DNA from: Legionellales bacterium UBA5158
GTDB taxonomy: Bacteria > Pseudomonadota > Gammaproteobacteria > DSM-16500
DNA length: 10,320 bases
NCBI GenBank assembly: GCA_002413665.1
Contig: DHXK01000110.1
Span: forward strand, 27,337-37,656
Reading direction: 5' to 3'
The position numbers and the translations under genes were made by a program. Within the stretch, counting starts at the first letter, position 1. Every line of letters begins with the position of its first letter. Below, piece by piece: positions 1-6,818 of this stretch. The notes below the pieces were generated by a model that did no database searches, was not told the origin of the DNA, and saw only the letters and a program-made list of their open reading frames with translations.

Positions 1-2
1 GA

Positions 3-230
3 TCCAGTGTAGATCTGGTCGGCATCGAAATATTAGATCTTGAAGGCCTAACATATGGCTTGCCAGATTATCAAAAAGAAAAAGCAGTTGAGCTTATTTC
101 CTATATTTTAAAAAATGACCCCTATATTGAAGAGTTATTGATGATAAATAACCCACTTTCTAAGCAAATCTTAGAAGATCTTGGGAATTATAATAAAAAA
201 GAAAATTCCTTCAAGTCTAATCGGTGTTAA
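3..230 (+). CDS. 3' end of an unrecognised protein (partial)
   Basis: An open frame enters from the left edge and runs 75 codons to a TAA at 228-230; the other two plus frames close within the first 45 bases. The visible C-terminus is mostly charged and polar, begins SSVDLVGIEILDLEGLTYGL, and contains probable amphipathic helices (for example KAVELISYILKNDPYIEELL). It ends in a polar Asn/Lys-rich tail finishing NRC. I see no membrane segment or catalytic motif and do not recognise the family. It is followed after 50 bases by the U-box gene on the same strand with no convincing terminator between them, so the two could be co-transcribed. No start codon lies in frame before the middle of the visible part, so the gene starts upstream. 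Confidence 0.6.
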   Translation, partial: SSVDLVGIEILDLEGLTYGLPDYQKEKAVELISYILKNDPYIEELLMINNPLSKQILEDLGNYNKKENSFKSNRC

Positions 231-232
231 GC

Positions 233-261
233 TTTCACACAATTGTATGTTAGATGTGAAA
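233..261. repeat. 7-bp inverted repeat upstream of the U-box gene
   Basis: TTTCACA at 233-239 is matched by TGTGAAA at 255-261, with 15 bases between. It sits between the stop of the upstream gene and the ribosome binding site of the U-box gene, where an operator could lie. The arm orientation is not that of a CRP site. Function unknown. Confidence 0.3.
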
Positions 262-280
262 TAGTTAGCTGGAGAACTTG

Positions 281-1435
281 GTGAGATTTTTTAGCAACAG
301 ATTATTCCCGCGTGCCCCTTTCTTTAGATGTAATTCTTCTGGTTCTGACAATAATGGCCTAAGTTTGCAACCTGCAAACTTAGGCCATTTGCTACGTAAT
401 ATTCAATATTCATTTTCATCTATGACAAAACGAAGTCGCTCAATTTTGATGGGCATGTTAGGAATGATGTATCAATTACGCACTGTTGGAGCCGCACATG
501 GCGAACCACGTTTTTTATTAAGTGCAAATAATAATGGAAAATATTTACTGCAATTGTTTTCAGCAGATTTCATGACTACTTCTGATTTGCTTAAATTGTT
601 AAAGCAATGCCGCCCAGTAGGATTGCTGAGCTACGAAAGAATTCTCGATGATTCTGTATTCTCCCCTCTGGGTGGGTCAGTGCGGTTAATTAGTGGGATT
701 GGATGGAGCCCCTCAGGCTATCTGGCGGGCTTATATTCTATTGCCAATACCGTGAAGCAAGATAAGTTGGTTGACTGCCTGTTAATGCTCATAAAAGGCT
801 ATGAACCAAAAGCTAATTATGAGTTTGAACGTGAAGTTGTATTTGGAGTTTTAATTTCGCTCTTTTTCATTTGGTTAATTCATCATATTGTTAGCCATAG
901 TTATGCTAGCTTACTTGAATTAAGGCAAGAAAATGCGATAGAGCTTGTGGCGGCTGAACCAGAGCTAGAGCAAATCCAAGTAGAAGAAGATGTCGTTGAT
1001 GAATCTTTGTTATCAAGTCGGATGGACGTATTAGAAACTAAGCTGTCAGAGTTGAAAATATCAGAAAGTAAAAATATAAAATTGCAAATTAATATTAAGG
1101 TTCTTCAAGACAAAATGGATAAATTTGTTATTGAAAACAAATGTCCTATAGATCAAAGTTTAATGGATGATCCCATCACTATGAGTTCAGGCCATACTTT
1201 TAATAAAAAAGCCATACTGGGATGGCTAAAGACTGATGAGAAAACATGCCCGGCTACACGTATTATTTTATTGGAAAATAAAAAAGTTGCTCTCCATACA
1301 GATGTATTTCGGAAAGGGTATATCATCAAAAAACTCACAAAATTAGAGCGGTCATTCACATTGCTAGCCGAAAAAAAGCAGCCCATAGTTGAAAATGAAG
1401 CTCGCAAAAAACGATCACCTAAAGAACGAAAGTAA
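281..1435 (+). CDS. Membrane-anchored U-box domain protein, candidate effector E3 ubiquitin ligase
   Basis: A 384-residue protein if read from GTG 281, which lies 6 bases after GGAG (271-274). TTG 278 is in frame but too close to that site; ATG 422 is another possible start but has no visible ribosome binding site. Using the 278 numbering, residues 1-180 match no family I know. Residues 187-205 are a single hydrophobic segment (VVFGVLISLFFIWLIHHIV). Residues about 243-287 look like a coiled coil. Residues about 289-355 form a U-box: CPID at 289, then DPITMSSGHTF, then TCPAT around 324. The tail is Lys/Arg-rich. U-box domains recruit E2 ubiquitin-conjugating enzymes in eukaryotes, and bacteria with the domain are typically host-associated and use it in secreted effectors. 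Export to a host is inference; the membrane segment could also place it in a host organelle membrane. It is unrelated to the Tol genes downstream. Confidence 0.8.
   Translation: MRFFSNRLFPRAPFFRCNSSGSDNNGLSLQPANLGHLLRNIQYSFSSMTKRSRSILMGMLGMMYQLRTVGAAHGEPRFLLSANNNGKYLLQLFSADFMTTSDLLKLLKQCRPVGLLSYERILDDSVFSPLGGSVRLISGIGWSPSGYLAGLYSIANTVKQDKLVDCLLMLIKGYEPKANYEFEREVVFGVLISLFFIWLIHHIVSHSYASLLELRQENAIELVAAEPELEQIQVEEDVVDESLLSSRMDVLETKLSELKISESKNIKLQINIKVLQDKMDKFVIENKCPIDQSLMDDPITMSSGHTFNKKAILGWLKTDEKTCPATRIILLENKKVALHTDVFRKGYIIKKLTKLERSFTLLAEKKQPIVENEARKKRSPKERK
353..389. repeat. Perfect 17-bp inverted repeat with 3-base loop inside the U-box gene
   Basis: AATGGCCTAAGTTTGCA (353-369), loop ACC (370-372), then the exact reverse complement (373-389). 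It falls exactly on codon boundaries, about 25 codons into the U-box frame, and encodes NGLSLQPANLGH. A hairpin this perfect is not expected in ordinary coding sequence. Only three T residues follow, so it is a poor intrinsic terminator as it stands. Confidence 0.85.
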
Positions 1436-1526
1436 AAACAACCTAAGTCATAAACACACGCGAACATAGGCAAAAATACGAATCTAGTTTAAACTTGTCA
1501 CACGTTTAAATAGCAAGGCCGGCACT

Positions 1527-1769
1527 ATGAACGAATTTATTTTCCCCCTGAAAGTCTATACCGAAGATACCGATTATGCCGTTGTCAGTAAAATTATAAA
1601 AGTAGGACCAGCCAGTTTAGTGTATGATCAGTATTTGCGCTTGACCAATGAACCCAATACCCTATTATGCAAGGCAATAGTAAAAGTAGCTTGTGTCAAT
1701 AAGCTAATGCAGCCTTGCGCTTTACCCATTGATTATGACTATGACATTTTAACGGGAGACCTAGTGTGA
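1527..1769 (+). CDS. ybgC: Internally deleted YbgC (Tol-Pal-associated hotdog acyl-CoA thioesterase)
   Basis: 80 residues against roughly 130 for the family. The N-terminus (FIFPLKVYTEDTDYAVV) matches the start of YbgC, including the catalytic-loop Asp in the EDTD motif. The text then jumps to the C-terminal third (GPASLVYDQYLRLTNEPNTLL...VACVNKLMQPCALP), which aligns with E. coli YbgC from about residue 80 on. Roughly 55-60 residues are missing, including the rest of the GVVYH active-site motif and the long central helix of the hotdog fold, so thioesterase activity is unlikely. The deletion keeps the frame. AAGG at 1515-1518 is a good ribosome binding site for ATG 1527, and the stop overlaps the tolQ start by 4 bases. 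It is probably retained as a translated leader for tolQ, or is in decay. YbgC is the usual first gene of tol-pal clusters, which supports the assignment. Confidence 0.75.
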   Translation: MNEFIFPLKVYTEDTDYAVVSKIIKVGPASLVYDQYLRLTNEPNTLLCKAIVKVACVNKLMQPCALPIDYDYDILTGDLV

Positions 1770-2470
1770 ATATTGATTCTTCATTTCTAACTTATTTTGT
1801 AAATGCAGGGCTGGTGGTGAAGCTCGTGTTGCTGTTATTGGTTTGCGCCTCTATCGTTTCCTGGACTTATATTGTGCAAAGAGGTTTTTATTTAGGTAAT
1901 ACTCGCAAGGCAACATTAGCCTTCGAAGAAAGATTTTGGTCAGGTGGTGATTTATCAAAACTTTATAATGAAAGCATAGAAAAATCACAAGCTACTGGCC
2001 TTGAATTAATTTTCCAAGCAGGTTTTAAAGAATTTTTACGCTTACATAAACAATCTGGTATGACTGCAGATGCGATTATGGAAAGTGCTAGACGGGCCAT
2101 GCGGGTTTCTCAAATGCGCGAACAAGACAAGTTAGAAATGCATTTGCCGGTATTGGCAACAGTAGGTTCGACCAGTCCTTACGTGGGTTTATTTGGAACG
2201 GTATGGGGAATTATGTTATCTTTTCGTGCTCTGGCTAACGTCCAACAAGCTACAATTGCTATGGTGGCGCCAGGAATAGCGGAAGCATTAATTGCCACAG
2301 CGATGGGTCTCTTTGCGGCTATTCCAGCAGTAGTGGCTTACAATCGTTATGCTAATGACATAAACCGTTTGTTAAATCGTTTCGATGGATTTCAAGAAGA
2401 GTTTTCAAATATTTTATTAAGGCAGGCTCAAATGAGCTTAAATCGGAATCAAGCCGAGGTAGAAGGATAA
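1766..2470 (+). CDS. tolQ: TolQ, inner-membrane proton-channel subunit of the Tol-Pal motor
   Basis: 234 residues, full length. TolQ belongs to the ExbB/MotA family and, with TolR, turns proton flow into force on TolA. There are three hydrophobic segments: about 14-34, 132-153 and 168-191. The two conserved membrane threonines of the proton path are present at the same numbers as in E. coli, Thr145 in GLFGT and Thr178 in IAEALIAT. The motif GLFGTVWGIM is diagnostic. The start is GTG 1766, overlapping the ybgC stop in GTGA and preceded by GGGAG at 1754-1758, so translation is probably coupled to the ybgC remnant. tolR follows after 4 bases. Confidence 0.97.
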   Translation: MNIDSSFLTYFVNAGLVVKLVLLLLVCASIVSWTYIVQRGFYLGNTRKATLAFEERFWSGGDLSKLYNESIEKSQATGLELIFQAGFKEFLRLHKQSGMTADAIMESARRAMRVSQMREQDKLEMHLPVLATVGSTSPYVGLFGTVWGIMLSFRALANVQQATIAMVAPGIAEALIATAMGLFAAIPAVVAYNRYANDINRLLNRFDGFQEEFSNILLRQAQMSLNRNQAEVEG

Positions 2471-2474
2471 GCAT

Positions 2475-2942
2475 ATGACTATGCAAAATTATCGTAATGG
2501 CCCGAAACGCCAAATGGCGGAAATCAATGTAGTCCCTTTTATTGATGTAATGCTGGTGTTGTTGGTTATCTTTATGGTGACAACTCCTTTGCTCACTCAG
2601 GGCGTTAAAATTGATTTGCCTAAGACCGAAGCAAAAGCAATTCCACCCAATCAAAAAGAACCTTTGATTGTGACAGTCGATGCTTCTGGAAATTACTATT
2701 TGAATATTTCTGACAAACCTAATCAACCGATTACTGAACAAACACTGAGTTATTTAGCCACTACGCAATTAAAAGCAACAGCAGATAATGCTGAGCAGCG
2801 CCCTGTTCTGGTACGCGGGGACAGTAATGCTAACTATGGCAAAATAGTTGCAGCGATGGTGGTGTTACAGCAAGCAGGGGCTAAGACGGTAGGTTTAATT
2901 ACTCAGCCAACTACGCCTGATCATACTGTTCTAAAAGGGTGA
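2475..2942 (+). CDS. tolR: TolR, inner-membrane subunit of the Tol-Pal motor
   Basis: 155 residues, ExbD/TolR family. A short cytoplasmic N-terminus is followed by one membrane helix at about 20-42 (INVVPFIDVMLVLLVIFMVT). Asp24 in this helix matches the essential proton-carrying Asp23 of E. coli TolR. The C-terminal half (about 60-145) is the periplasmic ExbD-like domain, with the characteristic VLVRGDSNANYGKIV...GAKTVGLIT. ATG 2475 has AGAAGGA at 2461-2467 seven bases upstream; a second ATG two codons later could also serve. The stop overlaps the tolA start in GTGA, so tolQ, tolR and tolA look like one tightly coupled translation unit. Confidence 0.97.
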   Translation: MTMQNYRNGPKRQMAEINVVPFIDVMLVLLVIFMVTTPLLTQGVKIDLPKTEAKAIPPNQKEPLIVTVDASGNYYLNISDKPNQPITEQTLSYLATTQLKATADNAEQRPVLVRGDSNANYGKIVAAMVVLQQAGAKTVGLITQPTTPDHTVLKG

Positions 2943-3763
2943 AGATAGTGGTGTTACAACGATATAGCCCAGCTTTCTTTTTCTCCGTTATATTTCATAT
3001 ACTGGTGTTAGCAATATTCATTATTAGTTTTGAATTTAGTTCAAGAATGCCAGTGGTTGAAAATTCTGATAAAGATATGAAAGTGATTAGCGCAGTCGTG
3101 ATGGAGACACCGAATCCTATGCCCGCGCCTATCCCCACTCCGCAGATACAACCACAGATAGAAAAAAGTGCACCTCCTCCCATCGTCAAGTCTGCTCCAA
3201 AACCTGATCCAGTATTGTTACAAAAACAGCAAGCCATTGCCCTAAATTTGCTACGTAAAAAACAAATTATCGCGCAGAAAGAAGCGTTAGCTAAGCAGCT
3301 GTTAGAGGATGTAAAAAAGCAAGCACAACTGCAAAAAAAATTAAAATTAAAACTAAAGCAAAGCTCACTAGAAGCAGATTTTGCGAAAGAGTTAAAAGAT
3401 CAAGCGGCTAAAAATCTGGAACGCCAATTGCATCAAGAACAAGTTCGTTTAGCAGGTTCGAAGATGCAAGGGGAAGTTAATAAATATAAGGCGCTGATAT
3501 TGCAAGCCATCAGTGAACGTTGGTTAGTTCCAGCTGGCGTCAATAAAAAATTATATTCTGAATTATTAATTCGGTTAGCACCAGGAGGAGCAGTTCTCGA
3601 TGTCCAGATTACTAAAAGCAGTGGTGATATTGCTCTAGATCGATCAGCGCGTGATGCTGTTTTTAAAGCATCTCCTTTGCCTGTGCCGACTGAAACACGA
3701 GAGTTTGCTCAGTTTCGACAATTTGTTTTACGCGTTAAGCCAGAAAGTGTATTGTCAGGTTAA
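2939..3763 (+). CDS. tolA: TolA, periplasm-spanning protein of the Tol-Pal system (short form)
   Basis: 274 residues, much shorter than E. coli TolA (421). The membrane anchor at 11-32 keeps the Ser-x3-His pattern (S16, H20) that contacts TolQ/TolR. Next comes a Pro-rich linker at 58-91 (PNPMPAPIPTPQIQPQ), then a Lys/Gln/Ala/Leu coiled coil at about 95-172, then the C-terminal TolA/TonB-like domain at 178-268 (NKYKALILQAISERWLVPAG...LLIRLAPGGAVLDVQITKSSG). The shortening falls in the helical spacer, so the protein reaches less far across the periplasm unless the Pro-rich part is extended. The start is uncertain: GTG 2939 overlaps the tolR stop, but GTG 2948 or 2951 has better spacing from AAGGG. 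The N-terminus may therefore be 3-4 residues shorter. Confidence 0.93.
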   Translation: MKIVVLQRYSPAFFFSVIFHILVLAIFIISFEFSSRMPVVENSDKDMKVISAVVMETPNPMPAPIPTPQIQPQIEKSAPPPIVKSAPKPDPVLLQKQQAIALNLLRKKQIIAQKEALAKQLLEDVKKQAQLQKKLKLKLKQSSLEADFAKELKDQAAKNLERQLHQEQVRLAGSKMQGEVNKYKALILQAISERWLVPAGVNKKLYSELLIRLAPGGAVLDVQITKSSGDIALDRSARDAVFKASPLPVPTETREFAQFRQFVLRVKPESVLSG

Positions 3764-3785
3764 GTTTAAAATGAGGGTTTAAAAT

Positions 3786-5105
3786 ATGCGAAAATTAATA
3801 ATTACACTATTTTTCTTCAGCTTGCTAATCTCAGGTCGTGCATCAGCGCTGTTAAGTTTAGAGCTAACACGAGGTGTGTCAGGTGCAGTTCCGATTGCTA
3901 TTTCTCCTTTTGGTGGAGCAGGTGCATCAGCTCCACAAAATATTTCAGCTATCGTCAGCAACGATTTGCAAAATAGTGGTCGCTTTAAAGTGTTTGGCCA
4001 CGATGCTATGAATCAATATCCCAGTGATGTAAATGACATTCAGTATAGTTATTTTCGTAGCCTAGGTGCCGAAAAGCTGGTGATAGGTAAGATTACTTTA
4101 GTGGGCAGTAATCAATACCAGGTTAATTTTGCATTACTAGATGTGTTTAAAGGAAAAGATAGCGCTCACAACTCTCAAGCAGTGGTGCTACAAGATAAAT
4201 TTGTTGTTTCAGGCTCACAATTGCGCCCTTTAGCGCATCATATTAGCGACATTATTTATCAACAAATTCTAGGTACGCGTGGAATTTTCTCCACACGTCT
4301 TGCTTATGTTCTTGTCCAGCGCTCACCGGGCAAGCCACCGCTACATGTTTTAGAAGTCTCAGATCAAGATGGTTACAATTCTCATCCTTTGCTGTCGTCT
4401 AAGGACCCTATTATGTCACCTGCATGGTCTCCGGATGGTCGGCGTATCGCTTATGTTTCTTTCGAGAATAGACGTTCTTCAATTTATGTGGAAGATGTTG
4501 CCAATGGCAGTCGTCGTGTGGTTAGTCAGTACCACGGAATTAATGGCGCACCGGCATGGTCTCCTGATGGTCGTAAGTTGGCGCTAGTGTTGTCTAAAGA
4601 TGGTTCACCTAATATTTATGCGCTGACTGTATCCACCGGACAGCTAACTCAGATGACGCATGATTGGTCCATTAATACTGAGCCAGCTTGGGCTCCAAAT
4701 GGTAAAAGCTTAGTGTTCACCTCGAATCGTGGGGGAGCACCGCAGATTTATCAGCTTAATTTAGCAACTCAAGCGGTTTCTAGAGTAAGTTACGATGGAG
4801 ATTATAACGCTCGCGCATCATTTACAGCAGATGGAAGTCACATTGCTATGCTGCATCGTGAAAATGGTGTTTATAATGTTGGTCTGCTAGATTTAGATGC
4901 TGGAAGATTTCATTTGTTGACGAGTAACGGTACAGATAACGAGTCTCCCAGTGTGGCTCCTAATGGCAGTATGGTGCTATATGGCACGCTCTATAACGGA
5001 AGCAGCATGTTAGGCATGGTTTCCAGTGATGGAAAAGTTCAGCTACGCTTACCCGCACGAAATGGCGAAGTGCAGGACCCTGCATGGTCACCATTTTTGT
5101 CTTGA
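3786..5105 (+). CDS. tolB: TolB, periplasmic beta-propeller protein of the Tol-Pal system
   Basis: 439 residues, typical for TolB. A signal peptide covers residues 1-21 (RKLIITLFFFSLLIS core), with probable cleavage after ASA. Residues about 22-165 are the N-terminal alpha/beta domain, starting with the TolA-binding strand region (LELTRGVSGAVPIAISPFGG). Residues about 166-439 are the beta-propeller, seen as repeated PAWSPDGRRIAYVS-like motifs: SPAWSPDGRR, APAWSPDGRK, EPAWAPNGKS, ASFTADGSH and PSVAPNGSM, ending in PAWSPF. TolB binds Pal and TolA and helps recycle Pal to the division site. GAGGG at 3773-3777 is 8 bases before ATG 3786. A 22-base gap separates it from tolA with no terminator, so it is probably in the same transcript. 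Confidence 0.97.
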   Translation: MRKLIITLFFFSLLISGRASALLSLELTRGVSGAVPIAISPFGGAGASAPQNISAIVSNDLQNSGRFKVFGHDAMNQYPSDVNDIQYSYFRSLGAEKLVIGKITLVGSNQYQVNFALLDVFKGKDSAHNSQAVVLQDKFVVSGSQLRPLAHHISDIIYQQILGTRGIFSTRLAYVLVQRSPGKPPLHVLEVSDQDGYNSHPLLSSKDPIMSPAWSPDGRRIAYVSFENRRSSIYVEDVANGSRRVVSQYHGINGAPAWSPDGRKLALVLSKDGSPNIYALTVSTGQLTQMTHDWSINTEPAWAPNGKSLVFTSNRGGAPQIYQLNLATQAVSRVSYDGDYNARASFTADGSHIAMLHRENGVYNVGLLDLDAGRFHLLTSNGTDNESPSVAPNGSMVLYGTLYNGSSMLGMVSSDGKVQLRLPARNGEVQDPAWSPFLS

Positions 5106-5129
5106 TGCGGGTATTTTTCACGGTATACT
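5102..5129 (+). promoter_or_regulatory. Candidate sigma-70 promoter for pal
   Basis: TTGATG at 5102-5107, a 16-base spacer, then TATACT at 5124-5129 (4/6 and 5/6 matches). It overlaps the tolB stop and would give a leader of about 70 bases before pal. A separate promoter would allow Pal, an abundant structural lipoprotein, to be made in excess of the motor proteins. Confidence 0.45.
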
Positions 5130-5207
5130 CTTTCGATTATGTGAGATTAAAAAATTTACAAAAAGGCCTGAGCAAGGTGAATTTAGGATTTAAAAGGAGA
5201 TGCATTA

Positions 5208-5732
5208 ATGAAGTTAAAAACGTTAGTTCAAGTGATGTTGGTTAGCTGTACGATTATGGGTTTGACTGCATGTAGCTCTATGAAAAAACATGGTGATCAA
5301 TCAGGCGCATCTGATGCAAATGGTTCTGGTTCTCAAACCTATGGAGCGGGTGATAGTAGCAATTTTGGTGGCGGTAACTTAACTCCTGAACAATTATTAG
5401 CAAAAAGAACTTATTATTTTGAATATGATAAAACCGATGTCAGCGACAATGACAAGCCTGCCATCATGGCAAATGCAAATCATTTAGTTGCAAATGCACA
5501 TGCGAAAGTACTCTTAGAGGGACATACAGATCCGCGTGGTAGTCGTGAATATAACGTGGCGCTGGGTGAGCGTCGTGCAAACTCCGTTGCGAATCTCATG
5601 AAATCTAAAGGTGTTGGCTCAGATCAAATTCGTGTCATTAGTTATGGGGCAGAACGTCTTGCAGCTGCTGGACATACCGAACAAGATTATCAACAAGATC
5701 GTCGTGCGGTGCTAGTTTATTTACAACAGTAA
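5208..5732 (+). CDS. pal: Pal, peptidoglycan-associated outer-membrane lipoprotein
   Basis: 174 residues. A lipoprotein signal peptide ends in the lipobox LTAC with Cys22 as the lipidated residue. The following Ser is consistent with outer-membrane sorting, since there is no Asp at +2. A flexible Gly/Ser/Asn-rich linker covers about 30-57, and residues 68-173 are an OmpA-C peptidoglycan-binding domain. Asp108 (in GHTDPRG) and Arg123 (in LGERRANSV) match the pair that binds diaminopimelate. The C-terminus has QDRRAVLVY, where most homologues have NRRAVLVY, a mild change. AAGGAGA at 5194-5200 is a strong ribosome binding site 7 bases before ATG 5208. Pal anchors the outer membrane to the wall and is the endpoint of the TolQRA-TolB relay. 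Confidence 0.97.
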   Translation: MKLKTLVQVMLVSCTIMGLTACSSMKKHGDQSGASDANGSGSQTYGAGDSSNFGGGNLTPEQLLAKRTYYFEYDKTDVSDNDKPAIMANANHLVANAHAKVLLEGHTDPRGSREYNVALGERRANSVANLMKSKGVGSDQIRVISYGAERLAAAGHTEQDYQQDRRAVLVYLQQ

Positions 5733-5743
5733 TAAAAAGCATG

Positions 5744-5779
5744 TCGCCTTTGTGATGATACACATAGGCGATTTTTTTT
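5744..5779 (+). terminator. Strong intrinsic terminator after pal
   Basis: An 11-bp stem with one internal mismatch (TCGCCTTTGTG at 5744-5754, CACATAGGCGA at 5761-5771), a 6-base loop and eight T residues (5772-5779). It lies 12 bases after the pal stop and should end most transcripts there, so cpoB would need read-through or its own promoter. Confidence 0.9.
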
Positions 5780-5785
5780 AACCGT

Positions 5786-5807
5786 CACTGACGCAATTGT
5801 ATCAGTG
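5786..5807. repeat. Short inverted repeat in the cpoB leader
   Basis: CACTGA (5786-5791) and TCAGTG (5802-5807) pair across a 10-base loop, between the pal terminator and the cpoB ribosome binding site. It could be a leader hairpin or a small operator. I found no convincing cpoB promoter in this 51-base gap. Confidence 0.3.
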
Positions 5808-5830
5808 CGACGAGTACAAGGAATAAAAAG

Positions 5831-6817
5831 ATGATCGTTTCCCATTTGAAACGTACTTTAGTCGTATTGTTATTTTCTTTAGTAACACTCAATGCTTATG
5901 CGCATGTAGCTCCTGTCTATGATGTAGACAATTATCCTCCTCAATTTGATGGCCAGGATGACAGTAACACTTCTGCTGCAGCACCAATGCCTAGCGCTGT
6001 TCCCGAGAGACCTCAACCTTCGTCAGTAGACACTCAGCCACAGTCTTTTGTTTCTGACTCTTCATTGTCTTTAGATCAACGTGTAGGTCGTGTAGAGCAA
6101 CAAATCAATAACATGCTTCATGATGACCAGGCTGCTAAAGTTGGCGCTGTACAGACCGATGTACAAGCTTTAAGAGGGCAAATTGAAGAGCTCACGCATC
6201 AAGTTCAACAATTACAAGCTCTGCAAAAAACCATGTATTCCGATTTAGATAAACGCGTTATTAATCGTGAGCTAACAGGATCGGCCGGTACGGCCTCTGA
6301 AACACCAAATACTCAAGCGGATGATACTATCCCTGCTACCCCCCAGAATAAATTAAAATTCGCACCCGCGGCCGCTTTGGACAAACCTGTTGTTAAGCCT
6401 ATCAAAACTCCTGTAGCTCAGCCGAATGTAGTCGAAGAGCAAGAAATTTATCAGGCGGCGTACAGTTTAATTAAAGCTAAGAAATATAGCCAAGCTGCCA
6501 ACACTTTGCAAAAAATGCTGCAAAAATACCCTACCGGTCAATTTGCAGCTAATGCACATTATTGGTTAGGTGAGCTGTATGGCTTATTAGGCAAAAATGA
6601 TCAGGCGGTGACTGAGTTTTCAACTGTCGTTCAGAACTACCCAGAGAGCCCTAAGTTAGCAGATGCACAATTAAAATTAGGCTTAATTTACGCAGCTCAA
6701 TTTAAATGGTCGGATGCAAAAACAGCTTTCAAAATGGTAATCACGCATTACTCAGGGACCCCATCAGCACGCTTGGCATCAGAACAGCTAAAGCAGATTA
6801 AACAAGCAGGCCATTGA
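5831..6817 (+). CDS. cpoB: CpoB (YbgF), periplasmic Tol-Pal-linked cell-division coordinator
   Basis: 328 residues, somewhat longer than the E. coli protein. A signal peptide covers residues 1-24, with likely cleavage after AYA. A Pro/Ser/Gln-rich linker follows (about 30-76). The trimerising coiled coil is at about 78-142 (LDQRVGRVEQQINNML, then QIEELTHQVQQLQALQ). A second, Pro/Thr-rich linker covers 150-200. The TPR domain is at about 203-325, with three repeats built on YQAAYSLIKAKKYSQAANTL, HYWLGELYGLLGKNDQAV and KLGLIYAAQFKWSDAKTAF. CpoB binds TolA and, in E. coli, links outer-membrane constriction to septal wall synthesis by PBP1B. AAGGAA lies 7 bases before ATG 5831. The gene is cut off from pal by a terminator, and queE follows after 1 base. 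Confidence 0.95.
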   Translation: MIVSHLKRTLVVLLFSLVTLNAYAHVAPVYDVDNYPPQFDGQDDSNTSAAAPMPSAVPERPQPSSVDTQPQSFVSDSSLSLDQRVGRVEQQINNMLHDDQAAKVGAVQTDVQALRGQIEELTHQVQQLQALQKTMYSDLDKRVINRELTGSAGTASETPNTQADDTIPATPQNKLKFAPAAALDKPVVKPIKTPVAQPNVVEEQEIYQAAYSLIKAKKYSQAANTLQKMLQKYPTGQFAANAHYWLGELYGLLGKNDQAVTEFSTVVQNYPESPKLADAQLKLGLIYAAQFKWSDAKTAFKMVITHYSGTPSARLASEQLKQIKQAGH

Positions 6818-6818
6818 G

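Noticed and set aside
233..261. CRP-type operator
   Set aside because: The arms read TTTCACA then TGTGAAA, the reverse of the TGTGA-N6-TCACA arrangement, and the spacer is 15.
353..389. Classical intrinsic terminator
   Set aside because: The stem is perfect but only three T residues follow, then GCTACG; neither strand has a proper U-tract.
1153..1473. Minus-strand open frame of 106 codons opposite the U-box domain
   Set aside because: It is antisense to a domain with clear protein-level motifs and has no recognisable family or ribosome binding site; it is a shadow frame.
1467..1495. Promoter for the tol operon (TAGGCA, 17-base spacer, TAAACT)
   Set aside because: Both boxes match only 4/6; the gap 1436-1526 probably holds the operon promoter, but I cannot pick it with confidence.
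2352..2741. Minus-strand open frame of 129 codons across tolQ/tolR
   Set aside because: It covers the strongly conserved coding sequence of both genes on the other strand and its translation is His/Gln-rich noise.
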